From NCBI RefSeq assembly GCF_932294415.1, contig NC_065539.1, positions 48,026,501 to 48,090,500 of the forward strand: a DNA stretch of 64,000 nucleotides, read 5' to 3'. Both the position numbers and the translations under genes were made by a program. Below are positions 12,499 to 25,600 of this stretch, piece after piece (the first letter of the stretch is position 1; each line of letters starts with the position of its first letter). The notes beneath the pieces were generated by a model, which worked only from the letters and a program-made list of their open reading frames with translations, was not told where the DNA came from and searched no databases. Origin of the DNA: Quercus robur. Taxonomy: Eukaryota; Streptophyta; Magnoliopsida; Fagales; Fagaceae.

Positions 12499-12762
12499 TA
12501 ATGCAGGCATTAAGCCAATCTTAAAAATTAAAAAAAATATAAATAAATAAAGAAGAATTTACAACTTGCTTTGTTTACCCAAAAATAAAACTTGATTTAT
12601 TTGATTGCAAGCTGAAGTTGAAACACATCGAAACAAAATTTGGGTTTGGATGTGCTTATCTTCAAGCAAAGGCTAGAGTTCATGGCTTCAATGCTTTCTT
12701 TGCATTGAATCCAATAAGATACTGAAATGTAACAATTTTTTGATACATAACGGCATCCTATT

Positions 12763-13529
12763 CAGTGGCGGAGCCACATCGGGAAATATTTGAAAAAATT
12801 AGTATATATATAGTAGAGTTATTTTAATAAAGAAATGTTATATTTACAATATTTTTACAATAAATCTTAAGTAGTAAGTTATTATTGGCTGTTACGTGTG
12901 CGCAAAAAAAATATTTAGTTGTGGATTAAAATTAGAACTGATAATAACTTACCACTTAGGATTTATTGTGAAATTGTTGTAAAAATATTTTAGAAAATTT
13001 TCTCCACTACATAACCATGTGTTTGGTTAAAATACTTCCTGTAAAAGCAGTTGTGTAGCTGTGTAGGCTATTCTCACTTTCTCATATTTTTATTTGTTCT
13101 TAAAATATTAAAATAATCAATGTATCATAACATCATAAATGTATATGATTAAAATATATTATGTTTATCATTTTATTTATATATAAAATAATATAACATG
13201 TATTTGGTTGTAGTTATAGCTTTTTTTTTTTTTTTTTTTTATTGAAATTTGAATGATTGTTTGTCTTTTATTTAAAAATCTTTAAATTATTAGTATTTTT
13301 TAAAATTTTAGTCATTATATTTAATGGGTGATAATTTAATTTGAAAAATCTAGGTTCATGGATAAGTTTAGAAGTTGGTAATTCAGAAATAATACACTTT
13401 TGGGTTTTGATTATTAAATTGTATGTACATTACTGTTAGTATGGATATAATTAATATATACACAGAAATAATTAATTGTCTAATTTTATATTTGGCCCCC
13501 CCAAATATAAATTCCTAGCTCCGCCACTG
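12763..13529. mobile_element. Non-autonomous hAT element with 8-bp target duplication
   Basis: The termini CAGTGGCGGAGC and GCTCCGCCACTG are inverted repeats. The flanks are a perfect 8-bp duplication ATCCTATT (12755-12762 and 13530-13537), the hAT signature. The 767-bp interior is AT-rich and non-coding and contains a fold-back MITE near 12830-12990. A second element with related ends is at 46717-47392. Confidence 0.88.
12828..12995. mobile_element. Fold-back MITE FB1 copy nested in the hAT element
   Basis: The left arm (aatatttttacaataaatc, ttaagtagtaagttattatt) and the right arm (ataataacttaccacttagg) pair with each other and resemble the FB1 copies at 10.1 and 14.3 kb. Confidence 0.65.
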
Positions 13530-14295
13530 ATCCTATTGGGTTCAGTGCAAAAGATATTGAACCCAAGCTAAACCATTTATAATTTATTTATTTTTGTTTA
13601 TCATTTACAAATATAATTTTTATATAGAAAAAGTTGAGATCTAAAAAGTTATACGTTGTATTTTAGGTTGAAAATAAGCTTTTAGCAAATGAAAATTAAA
13701 GAATATTTTGAAAAATTAAACCGAAAGAGAGAGGGGTTTTGTCCTTTTATGGGTATAATGCCTTTGTAATTAGCCAATCACACTGTGAACAGCTTTGGAT
13801 TTTGAATTGAGAAATTACCCAAGAGAGAGAGAGAGAGAGAGAAGATAATACAGATAATCTCCTCATTACTAGTGGATGAAAGAAATCATTCAAGGAAAAA
13901 AACAAAGAGACAATACAGATTAAAATTTTGCCAGCATGGTCAAAATGACAAATTGTAACCTACTCTTCATTGGTTTGTAAACCTAACCAATGACAAACAA
14001 TCTATGACAAGTACTTTCTTATTTTGAGAACCATCTATCACAAGTACTTGACTACTTGTTCCACAGTAAAACAAGCAAAAGTTTAATACAACTTGTATAC
14101 CTTATATTACTAATGTATTGTATGCAACTGTTTTAAATGTGTCAAACCAATCAGTATAGTTTGAAGTTAAAGTTCTTTGAAAAGTACACAATTTGAAATT
14201 GTACTTTTGCAAATTACACTACACCGAAAGTTGGTGTAATTCACTATTTACTTTTCAAATTTTTTGCACTCATTTTTTAAACCGTAAAAAGAATA

Positions 14296-14475
14296 AAGAA
14301 ATGTTACGTTTACAACATTTTTACAATAAATTATAGGTGGTTAGTTGTTATTTGTTCAAATTTAAATTTACCACTGAGGTTACTTTCTTAACTCAACAAT
14401 AATAATCAGTAACAATTTACCACTTAAAATTTGTTATAAAAATATTGCAAAAATGTTGTGAACATATTATTTCTC
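14296..14475. mobile_element. Fold-back MITE FB1 copy with perfect 9-bp target duplication
   Basis: A 180-bp palindromic element from aagaaatgttacgtttacaa to gttgtgaacatattatttct, flanked on both sides by aaaagaata (14287-14295 and 14476-14484). A 9-bp duplication supports a Mutator-type origin for this family. Confidence 0.85.
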
Positions 14476-14599
14476 AAAAGAATACCCATGAAACTCCCTC
14501 TTATAATTCACTAATTTAAATTCTTATCTCAATTTTGATGAAAACCCAAAAAAGAAAAAAGAAAAATTTCAAAGCCAAAAGTTACCAAAAATGTATAAG

Positions 14600-15415
14600 A
14601 TTCTATTCAAACGACACAATGATCCAAGTGGGACTCACATTCCTTCTTAACTCTCTCCCCCGACTTTACTTCCAAAATCTAGCAGGCCTAGCAAAAAATC
14701 ACATACAATGAGTCACCATTGTCCTAGATTATCTCAGCCGTAGATCTCTCATCATAACATTTTGCCAACCTCAATCAACGGTCAATATTCTTCCAAGTTC
14801 AAACTTCCTTCCCTTATATATAAATATCTTTCGCGGCCTCTCACTTTCCATAGCTCGTGTTTCTCTCACTGTCCTAACTGTAATAAACTCTATCTCTCTC
14901 TCTCTTTCTCTTTTTTAAAGTTCCAGTTTTTTCTCTTCCTAGATTTGCTCTTCTTTAAAAGATTTGCTTAAACTATGGATTCATTGGTGTTCAAAATTTG
15001 GATCTAAATTTAATCATTTCTCTTTTTCTTTTTGGTTCTTAAGAACAAAAAAAAGTAGCTTCCAAGCTAGTATATATTATTAACAACAGAAAATCATCTC
15101 TGTTTGGTTAATGAGAAAACTCAGGAAAGGAAAAGAAAGTTCCTAATTTTACTTTTGTTGTTGTATACAGTGTATATGTGTATGTGGGTGTGTGTGTTTT
15201 CAATGTTTTTTTTTGACGTTTTGTTTGGTTTTTTGGGCAGAGATTGGTGGCGGTTGAAGCGTCTAAAATGCGAGTTCTGAGAGATCCAAAGTCCAAGCTT
15301 TGAACAAAGAATATTGTTTCCTCAAATTTTTACCACTACTGCTACTGCTACTGGTACTAGTAGTAGACTAGTAGCGCTAGAGCTGGTGGTGTATATATAA
15401 AATTATATATAATAT
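14600..15415 (+). promoter_or_regulatory. NHX promoter and 5' leader (probably with a leader intron)
   Basis: A strong TATA motif (ttatatataaat) lies at 14814-14825. It is followed by a CT-rich leader (tctctctctctctttctc near 14893), as expected for a transcription start near 14850. A pyrimidine-rich tract ending in ttttttgggcag at about 15239 is a good splice acceptor, so the 5' UTR probably contains an intron. The donor is not certain. A GCT/ACT-rich stretch near 15340 precedes the start codon. Confidence 0.6.
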
Positions 15416-18400
15416 ATGGCAATGGACACAGGAGCTTTCTTAACGAAATTGGAGATGGTGACAACCTCTGATCACAGCTCAGTTGTCTCGATGAACCTCT
15501 TCGTCGCGCTTCTTTGCGCGTGCATAGTCATCGGCCACTTGTTGGAGGAGAATCGCTGGATGAACGAGTCCATTACTGCACTCGCTATTGTAAGTTTATG
15601 TTTATATATACACACACATACACGAACATGTCATATATGCAGTGCTAGAATTTTGGGGTCAGTTATGAATCCTTCATAGACTAAGCAGAATTATGTGTTT
15701 ATATTAAAGTGTATGTTTTAATGTGAGTTGATATACATACATACACCTACAACAACGACAACAACAACAAAGGCTCAGTCTTAAAACTTTGGGGTGCTTG
15801 CCGCACATGCTTAGTGCGGTGGTCACTTCACAAATATAAATACTTGTGAGATGTGAGAGGCAATGGCTGAAATTCAAGTCTCTAGGAAGGAGCTTCACAC
15901 ACATATACACTTAAATTAGGTTAAAGTAGAAATTCTATCTTGTATAAAAAATAAAAAATAAAAACTTTGGGGTGCTCAAGAGACTATGCAGGATTGGAAT
16001 TATGTAGGTATATATGTTAATGTGTATGTTTAAATGTATGAGTGTGAAAGTAAATTTGTGTCTGATGGCAGGGTTTGGGTACTGGAATTGTTATACTACT
16101 CACTACAGGAGGGAAAAGCTCACATCTATTGGTTTTTAGTGAAGATCTTTTCTTTATTTATCTTCTTCCGCCCATCATTTTCAATGCCGGGTGAGTTTGA
16201 TTTTCTTTTCTTTTTTTACTTTTTTTTGGGGGGAGGGGGGGTGTGGGGAGGGGGTTCACATTTGTTATTTTTTGTGTTATAGGAGGGTCAATTTGAATTT
16301 TTAGAGAGACTTTCTTATGAGATTGGTTACATTGGTTATTTGGTTGGTTTAAAATAATTTCTATTAATGAGTAATTATCAAAAAATAATAATAATTTCTA
16401 TTAATGAGTGAATTTGTACTATTGTATTTTTTATTTATGCGTTGAATGAATATAACAGCCAGTGGAATTAAGGATTAAAGATTTGAATTTCGTTCTTAAT
16501 GTGTTAATTGGAATTATGCTGTACTCAAGCTTGATAAAGCTGGTAATCATGAAATGCTACATAGATTTAGCTTGCAATCTTGCAAGGTGAAAAACACAGC
16601 CTCATCCAAGAAGAAGTAAAGAACATGAACTCTCCTTTTTTTCCATTAAAATGATTAAGCCTTGGTTTCACTAATTTCTATGGCTTTTTAGCTGCTTCCA
16701 CTGTATATTGTATTTTTCAACTAGCACCTGTAATAAGATTAAATTAGTGCAAGCAGGGAAGAAAAAGTTGAAGCAACACTGTTAACTTTCACTAAAAAAG
16801 CATCAAGTCCAAAAGAAAACAGAAGAAAATATTATTAACTGTTTGGACAGACGCACCCATTAATGAGAGTGATCTTTTTCTTCTTTAATCTTTTTCCTAT
16901 TATCCTAACCAGGTTCCAGGTGAAGAAGAAGCAATTTTTTCGCAACTTCATGACCATAATGCTGTTTGGTGCAGTTGGTACTCTGATATCATTTGCCATA
17001 ATATCATTAGGTACACTCAATAGCATTATATCATTAATTGTTGCAGCTCTAGCTTGTGCATAAATTTTAGCTTAATTGTTTCAGGACTGCCAATGCTTTA
17101 AAAATAATGGCTTTCAATCAATTGTGTATGTCACGAATTAAACTTTGCAATTATTGCTGTGTTCAAGCTCCTAATTGGGAGATATATATTTCATCTACGT
17201 GTATGCATGCTGTACACATCCCCCCCCCCCCCCCCCCCCCCCTCACTTCACACATACACACAATCTTTTAAACTTCTTTTTGTGTATTTGTAAGACAATC
17301 AAATTCATTCAGAAGTTATGGAAGTCACTGCTGATGGAAATACATTCTTTTGTGGGTTTGTCAAGTAATCAGTGATTCATCACATAGATTTCCCATTTTT
17401 TAATCATGTAGAATGCATATGCTATTTTGTATTGATAAGTACTGAATTCTAGTTGTGTTTCTAATCATGTTCATGATTTTGTTTTTGGACCTAGGTGCTA
17501 TACACTTTTTCCAGAAAATGAATATTGGTTCCCTCAAGATAGGAGATATTCTCGGTATAGTCATTATTACACTTTTTTAATAAGAATTATTCTTCATCCT
17601 GTCTTCTATTGGGATAGCTTTCCTTCCTGTTTACTTATTTCATTCCCTTGATTGCAGCAATTGGAGCAATATTTTCTGCAACAGATTCTGTTTGCACCTT
17701 GCAGGTATAAATGACATTGAAGTTGAGGTCCTTATTAGTTATTACGATTTACAAAAAAGATACTTTAGAGTAATCCACTCCATTTGTGCAGGTGCTCAAT
17801 CAGGATGAGACACCTTTGCTGTACAGTGTGGTTTTTGGAGAAGGTGTAGTAAATGATGCCACATCAGTGGTGCTTTTCAATGCGATCCAGAGCTTTGACC
17901 TGTATCACATCGACTCAGTTATTGCTTTGCAGTTTATTGGAAGCTTTTTGTATCTATTTATCACAAGCACCATGCTGGGAGTTCTAGTAAGTCTCTCTCT
18001 GGTCACATGTGCATACTTGTGATTGTACACTATCTAATGACATTTTGTTTATCTCTTGCAGGCTGGACTGCTTAGTGCATTCATGATTAAAAAGCTCTAT
18101 TTTGGCAGGTCAGTATCGTCATGTTGTCTACATTGAAATACCTAACTGTTCTTTAATGCAAGATGGAAGTATAGAAAAAAAAAAAGTTACCAGTGACAGC
18201 AGTGCAGCTTCAAATGAATTAGAATCTCGTTTATTCCCCATCTCTACCTGAGCTGCCATTATATAGTTGATGTGATATGGGAGTTTTGTTGTTAGCTATT
18301 ATCTTTTTTAAATGACAGGAAATATTCCTACTGTTTCCAGGTAATGCTTTCATAAGTTTCTTATATTTTGTGTTTTGTTTTGTTTTTCAAATGATCAAAA

Positions 18401-20467
18401 CAGGCACTCTACTGACCGTGAAGTTGCTCTTATGATACTCATGGCTTACCTCTCATATATGCTAGCTGAAGTAAGATTTTCCACCACTTATGAGGCATAT
18501 AACATTACATTTTGTTATTTTTGAACTTATCTGACAGTCTAACCATGATTAAATATTTAATTTGTCTTGCAGCTATTTTATTTAAGTGCTATTCTCACAG
18601 TATTCTTTTGTGGAATTGTTATGTCGCATTACACTTGGCATAATGTGACTGAAAGTTCAAGAGTGACTACAAAGTATGTTTAATCTCCAAAGTTTTTATT
18701 ATGTACAATTGGCACACATTCTTGTTCATTGTTTTCATTTAGGAGAATCTGGGTTAGCTGTACAATTTCTGATGTTTCAGTTCTCTTTATCAATTATTGC
18801 AGGCATGCTTTTGCCACATTGTCATTTGTTGCTGAGATCTTTATATTTCTTTATGTTGGAATGGATGCCTTGGATATTGATAAGTGGAGATTTATAAGCG
18901 ACAGGTAAAGGTTAATACATATGAAGGAGATTGGCTGCCATGAATCACCTCTCTTGGTCGTAATATATAAGGGAGCACGTTTACCTTTTGTTAAACGTGA
19001 GGGTAACTTTGATTTGTTTTCTGTTGATCATTCCCCTCAGCCCTGGAAAATCAGTTGCAGTGAGTTCAATTCTGCTGGGACTGGTTCTGGTTGGAAGAGC
19101 GGCCTTTGTTTTCCCCTTATCATTCTTATCCAACTTGACCAAGAATTCTCCACATGATAGAATCAGCTTAAAGCAACAAGTATGTTCATTTTTCAAATTT
19201 TCTCTTACAGTCTTGATGCTTTTAGAGATTGATTTATTACATGTGTGTCTTTGGATCTTTTTTTTGCAGGTTACAATTTGGTGGGCTGGTCTGATGCGTG
19301 GTGCTGTTTCTATGGCACTCGCTTATAATCAGGTAAAAGATCAAATAATCTCCTTTTCTATGGACTGTTACATTGGACAACTTCATAATCTGAAGTGGGT
19401 GATGAGGTTCACCTAGAAAATACCAAGAGCCACAAACTTCAGTTTATGTAGTTCTGGTAGTTCTCTGTCTTTTCCTCATACCAATTGTTCAATGAGGTGG
19501 GGTCCATGGAGGTTTTATGCTCCGTGGTACCCTGCAGAAATCTGAATTACAGATGGGGAACTACAATTATAATTATAATCATAATCATGATGATGAAGAA
19601 CTCTTATTTTTATGCTTGCAGTTTACTAGGTCAGGGCATACTCAATTGCATTTAAATGCAATCATGATCACCAGTACTATATCAGTTGTTCTTTTCAGCA
19701 CAGTGGTAAGACATCACCTCATTTCTCTGTAGAAACCAGTAGGCAACCTACAATCAAGCCCACATGTCCAGCTTAAAACATGCCCCAAGAGAGAGCTTGT
19801 GGTTTCTCCAACTTCAACTGTGTATTATATACTATTAAACAAATTTCTTCTTAAATCCATATTCTTGGCTTGAAATTAAGACTGTGAATGGAAAACGTAC
19901 CTCATCTTATCATGATCTCAACTTACTTTTGCAGTTCTAAAGTTTGAACTGGACATTGTGGTATTGGACTGTAAATGTTACATTTAATGATGGTCTTATT
20001 TTGACAATGTAGTCATAATTATATTATGGGAGAATCCATGAAAACTTGAAGTTCATTCCAGATTTCTTTCCTTGCGTCATGCATGAAAAATAGGTTTTTA
20101 TTTTATTTTTTATTGTCCTCCTATTTGTGGAACTGTGCAGGTGTTTGGGTTGATGACTAAACCACTTGTGAGGATCTTGCTTCCTCCATCAAAACAAATC
20201 ACCAGCATGATCTCTTCTGAACCATCTTCTCCTAAATCCGTCATTGTGCCACTTCTCAGCAATGGACATGAATCAGAGGCTGACAAGGGCAGCCAGCATG
20301 TAACTCGCCCAACTAGCTTACGGATGCTTCTGAGCATCCCTTCTCACACTGTTCACCATTACTGGCGAAAATTTGATGATTCTTTCATGCGGCCTGTTTT
20401 TGGTGGTCGGGGTTTTGTACCCTTTGTTCCTGGCTCACCAACTGAAGATGTTGTTCAGTGGCATTGA
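15416..20467 (+). CDS. Vacuolar-type Na+(K+)/H+ exchanger (NHX family), 14 coding exons, 540 aa
   Basis: Coding exons: 15416-15589, 16072-16190, 16913-17010, 17495-17554, 17658-17704, 17792-17986, 18062-18108, 18404-18470, 18573-18673, 18803-18904, 19041-19179, 19270-19332, 19622-19705, 20141-20467. All introns are GT..AG, phases agree, and the sum is 1623 nt. The protein is a secondary antiporter that exchanges vacuolar H+ for cytosolic Na+ or K+ (CPA1 family). Motifs seen: the amiloride-binding segment LFFIYLLPPI (about residues 84-93), the ATDS Asp (about 160), the paired Asn-Asp in GEGVVNDATSVV (about 187-188), GLMRGAVSMALAY (about 390), and a hydrophilic tail ending FGGRGFVPFVPGSPTE. Length matches Arabidopsis NHX1/NHX2 (538-546 aa, from memory). 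The start ATG precedes the conserved SSVVSMNLFVALLCACIVIG segment. No lesions were found. Intron 1 holds a SINE and intron 3 a poly-C tract. The gene is convergent with the VAP gene downstream. Confidence 0.96.
15799..15960 (+). mobile_element. tRNA-derived SINE in NHX intron 1
   Basis: A Pol III A-box-like segment (tgcttagtgcggtggtcac) and a B-box-like segment (gaaattcaagtctc) are followed by a short A-rich tail. The element is flanked by a perfect 16-bp direct repeat, aaaactttggggtgct (15783-15798 and 15961-15976), the target-site duplication of an L1-type retroposition. It explains the short ORF in this stretch. Confidence 0.87.
17220..17243. repeat. Poly-C tract in NHX intron 3
   Basis: More than 20 consecutive C residues, followed by CA-rich DNA. 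Similar C runs occur at about 22101-22116 and 45982-46001. Such tracts are prone to slippage and to length errors in assemblies. Confidence 0.9.
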
Positions 20468-22601
20468 TAATTATATCCAACTGAAGATATGAAAAGTACT
20501 AATTTCTGAAACTTACAAGTAGGACATGATACTCGACAAAAAGAAAGAAAGAAAAAAAGGTAGGGCATTAAATCGGCTTTGTGTGTGCAATATGTTGATA
20601 TTGAAGAGATTTCATAGAGGGTGGTAACAGCATTTTGATTCAGCTTGGGCTGCGTGAAATTTGATTTTGTGTGGGGTGATCCGAAAGTTTGTATCTATAT
20701 AGTTTGTCAATGAGGTTGTCAAAGAGGTTGTGTCCTTGACAGTATAGAGTATACACAGCTTTGCAAGTTTTGCTTGATTTTCTTACAAAAAACATGTATT
20801 GATTGTATTCTGTAATTGGTCAATGATATTCTCTAATGTATTTTTTTCCCTGATGTATTGTAGTCTTGTAGAAGCATGATCGCCTTTACTGGTCATATGG
20901 CTGTGTAACTAAATTCTGCTGTAAATAAAATGGGGAAGGTGTGGAATCTGGTGCATGTCAATAGAGTGTACAAAAATAAAAAGTTTTCTCACTCGTTGAA
21001 TTTATTGTTTAAAAAAGAGTTAAAAGGAAAATATAATCCATGCTCCTTAAAAAACATGGAATTTCTAGAATATATGGTTGATGACACTTGGCCTTTTGTT
21101 TTCAAGACTCCAAATAACAATGAAAGTAGAAGTTAAAAAATATTGAAGTATCAAATTCCGAAATAAAAATCTGTGCAAGTGTTTTAGTTTATTCTCTACC
21201 AATCACATGTTGCCGCATGATCTTTTTTTCCTTGTTTTGTTCCTCATAAAGTATTGAAGTTTTTTTTTTTTTTTTTTTTTTTTTTTGAGAAACATGAAGT
21301 ATGTAATACTTATTAGAACACACGAAGTTGATGGTGCATAAAATGGATGGAAAGTTTGAAACACTAAGACTGGGACGAGATTTTTATTAAAACTCCCTTG
21401 GATATTATGCTAACCTCCCTCATCAATTTTGTAAAAATTATAGAAGATCCAGCTATACCCAAAATTTTCTTATGGTCCACCCCAACATTACCAACTTCTT
21501 CGACTGTTTTTGTATATCAATGGGACCTTCCCCATATGATAATTTTAATGTGCCTAATTTCCCTTCTATTTGCAATCAGCACTTGTTGCTTTAGCTAATT
21601 GTCCACCTTTTCCAAGTATGATTTCTATGTTATGTATGGCTGTGCCGAATGGCATGTTGGTTTTAACCCATATCAAGATGTTCCATTAATGGCTAATAAT
21701 TTTTAAAATAAGAAAATCATTATTTTCTAGATTGACTACTTTGCCCTTGCTTGTGTATGTGGTGTGTAACATCGCCTAATTCAAACACAAATCCTTCAAA
21801 AGTTTATTTACTTATTTATTTATTTGATAATTCGATAGTTGAGAGTAAGAGAATTTGAACCTTATACATCTCTATTGGAAATATCAGGAGGTGCCAAGTT
21901 AAGCTATAAAACTATTGGCAAATCTGTTGAAAGTTGGAACAAAAGAGTGTTAGACAAGAAAACCGGAGAAGAGGATCAAGAACATGAATGCAATGGTTGA
22001 AGGGCTTCGAAGGCATGATGGGGACAACGACAACATAAGAAGAGACAAAATTCCCTTTCTTTTATTCATATAATTTCTTATTTCCTATCCAACAACACCA
22101 CCCCCCCCCCCCCCCCAAAAAAAAAAAAACCCCCCACCCCTCTCCGGCAGGGCGGTGCACACCAAAAAAACCTCTCCAATAGCCCAATCTTTTAGTTAGG
22201 GTTTAAACCCTAACAATGGTTGGCATCAAATTTGATTTGCAAGTTGTGGTTGAAAAGCCATATGTTACCCAACTAAAATAAAGTCCTTTAATATTTTCTC
22301 GATCCCAAACCGTTAAAATCCAAAAAAGAATCACAGTGTTAGGGGAAAAAAAAATCTAAAAACACAATAATCTCATTGCAATATGAATACAACCAACCAC
22401 AAGAAAATTTCCGATATTTCTATTACTTATCTCTTCTGTTTTTATGCACAACTCATAGAGGCTTACTATATCACATGTTAAGTACCAAAACAGTATTTTT
22501 GGTGTCAGACCATTTTAATTACATAAAATCGGATCCTCTTCTGTATACTAAAGACCCGCGTTCCTTCTCAGAATGTCCAATGCCAGGGCCACAGAACGCC
22601 T
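20468..22601. other. Convergent intergenic region between NHX and VAP
   Basis: The NHX 3' UTR probably ends near the aaataaaa motif at about 20923. The rest is AT-rich with poly-T (21260-21286) and a C/A homopolymer stretch (22101-22135). A SINE copy lies on the minus strand at about 21800-21920. No further gene was seen. Confidence 0.7.
21800..21920 (-). mobile_element. tRNA-derived SINE fragment, family S2
   Basis: On the minus strand it reads tagcttaacttggcacctcc (A-box-like), then ggttcaaattc (B-box-like), then ctatcgaattatc before a T/A-rich tail. The plus-strand copy at 34111-34217 shares these parts in order. No target duplication was resolved. Confidence 0.6.
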
Positions 22602-25600
22602 CTATAGATGCATAAGGTATCCAAGTGCCACGCTGACAAGAGCAACCATACAGACATACAGTAGGGGGAAGCCCACTTGAGTTCGTTTCACACTGTTCTT
22701 CCTCAACATCTCCTGCATAGAAGCCTATTTGAAGTCTCTCAAAATGGAAAACAAACTTTGAAAAATGACCAGCAATCAACTAAGAGTAAAATTTTCAATT
22801 TAACATTTGGTGCTGCTCTTTTTAATTTTTATGCATCCCCAAGCATTAGAACAATGGCAAGGACATGAAAAGCGGCAAGAATCAAATGGAGGGAGCAAGA
22901 AGGAAATGAAGCTTAATAAAATTGCTGGTAAAAGAGGATAAAAAATGAGATGTGGATCAAGCAATATTGGCAAGCTTGAAGAACAAACACCAGAGGAACC
23001 AAAAGTAGTTCTCAAGATTAGTACTAAATTATATTAGTGGGGTATGAGGGTATTTCATAATTTTGATTGAATTTTAATAATTTCATGCCACATCCTGGGA
23101 AAGGTTATGGTAAAGCTATTATTTTAACTCTACGTAAAAAATTTAATGTAGGGGAGTCGTGGATAAGTAATTACATTTTCAAGGAGGGATTTCTTATGAA
23201 ATTTCATCAGGTGAAACTCTCATATTTTAAAATAGGTTAATAACTATAAACTTAATCACCTTTTTATAGATTAAATGCTAATAGTAATTTTTAGCCAAAA
23301 ACAGAAAAAAAGCTTGAAGTATTCAGTAAGATTTCTGTTTTTAGAGGGGCATGCACTGTAATTGCATAACCAACTTTCCACAGTATATAATGAATCAAAT
23401 CAATAAATCATCTTTTTTCCCCATTTATATTAATTTACCTTTCCCTTCAAGTAATCACTGCATGAAAGGGAGGTGTAAGTAAAATGTAAACTCAAACCTA
23501 CAATCATTGCTATTTGTGTTAGCTTATCTACTTGTCTCAACCATTTTTTCAGGCTCAAAAAGTTGGTGATGATAGAGAAATTGATACTGAACTTATAGCC
23601 TTTAAGTGAACAACATGATAGAAAAGGGTCCTGGAAAGTGTTACTCACCAATTCATGCTTTAGTCTATCCTTCTCTAGATTGGTCATGCGCCTCTCTTCT
23701 GTCAGCTTCATGATTGTAAATTCAGCCTGCCAAGAATCCCACAAATTTCCATTATTACATTCTTGGCTTCAAGGGCAAAATGCAAAAAGGTAGATTTCAG
23801 AGCAGTATAAAGAAATAGGAACTTCCGGTCAGTAAAGTTGAGGAACTCAATTTGGAATTGGACTATATAATAAAGGGTCGTGTTTCTAGCCCAAATTAGG
23901 TGCATATCGACACATGATTGACCTTTCCCACTCTTCATGGACTTGGCTAGAAAGTTGACAACCAATAGGATATAGCCATCTCCAGATAAGTTCGCTCTTG
24001 AAAAAGCATATTATTACTCATGGAACCCAGATAATTTCCCAAACAGTCCTTATAAAGAGACTTATCACACCAGAATTTCTACCTCCAAACATGTACTAGA
24101 AAACATGTAAGACCACAGTTCGAGGTTCCCTGCTATATGTTAAATCCACAATGAAAGAAACTGACCTCTCTTAGCGTTGAATCCATCACATTTAGCTTCA
24201 ATTTCAAATCCTCAAAATCCTTGGCTAAATTCAGCTCAACATCATTCTTCTCCACTTTCAATTCCTCCACATTGTAAACAGGTCTAGAGTCCACAAAATC
24301 AACTGCTCTTAACTCATCCATATCCTCCGCAGTTTCAATCCCCTTAACATCCTCATCGACCTGGCACAACAAAAAGAATACATAATTTTTTGAGAGTCAT
24401 CAGGCATGCTTCTTTTTATTTCCATTATAAGCAGGGGCAAACCAAATACTCTATGCTTCCAAGATCACATTTTCTACAAATATATAGATTAACCATAGAA
24501 AAATGCCAATATGGACATGAGCCATAGGGCATAGTACACAAATAACACAACTGTAAACAATGCTAAAAGACTATAGCTCAAACCAATAGCATATGTGTAA
24601 TTACTCTCTGAGGTGGAGGTATGTTTTCAACTCCACTCCGTACTATGTCTTTTTGCATTGAAGCTTCACAAGATGGATCTTGCTTCAATACTCCATTAAT
24701 TGGTAGCAGTATTGGGGAAGGAGGTGGAGCAGTTAGGATCACCCTAAGCTTCTTCTCTACAATGTATTTGCCACTATCTTTTGCAAACTGCCAAAAGAAG
24801 AAATTAGTTTACTAAATCAAGAGTAACCTAATTAGAAAGGTAACCATAAATCTTACCATGTCAGAAGTAATATCCTCCTCAGTTGACCCAAAGGGAATAA
24901 CAGTGCTCTGAATCAGGAACTTGTCCTTGCATTGCATATCAGGTGGAGCTGCACGCTGAGCTTGCATGGTAACTGTATATACCAAAAAAGTGAAGAGTAA
25001 AAGATCTACTATAGTTGGTAGCAGATATTTGGGGATGGCATGAATTAATTTCTGATTTTATTTTCTAGTTCTGTTCAGTAGACGTTTTGTTGGAATTCTA
25101 CTACTTTGTTCAAATTAGCTCTCTCTCAACATGTTTAACATGACGTTTCTAGGTATCACTTTTTAATAAACCAAAGCTGTTTAATTTCTGTTGTACAAAA
25201 TGTTGCTCAAAAAACTGTGTTGCTTAAAGTAATGGCACATATGATGTAAGCAGTATATATAGAGAAAATGAGCCAACGACATAAACAGCAAAAAACTTTG
25301 CAGAAGGCAATATGTCAAAGCACATACTGAATCAGTAATAGAAAAGTAAAGGTGAAAATAAGTCAGGGCAAGGCAATATTGGGCATATACCTGTAAAATC
25401 ACATGTCATTTTTGGCTTAATAACACCTGTATTTGGCCGCACACAATACTTCTTCGGAGATGTCGTTTTGACCTGCCAACAAAATTTTGTAAGTCTTATA
25501 GTTATCCACCTATCTACTCCATCAAACTAAAGTTTCCTCAATTGGGTATTCTTTTCACAATTATTGGAGTATCAATCATATCAGACTAAACGCTGGGGAA

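Noticed and set aside
24605-24787. Possible one-base frameshift in VAP exon 5
   Set aside because: A recount gave four T residues at 24779-24782, so the exon is 183 nt and the frame is intact (FAKDSGKYIVEKKLRV).
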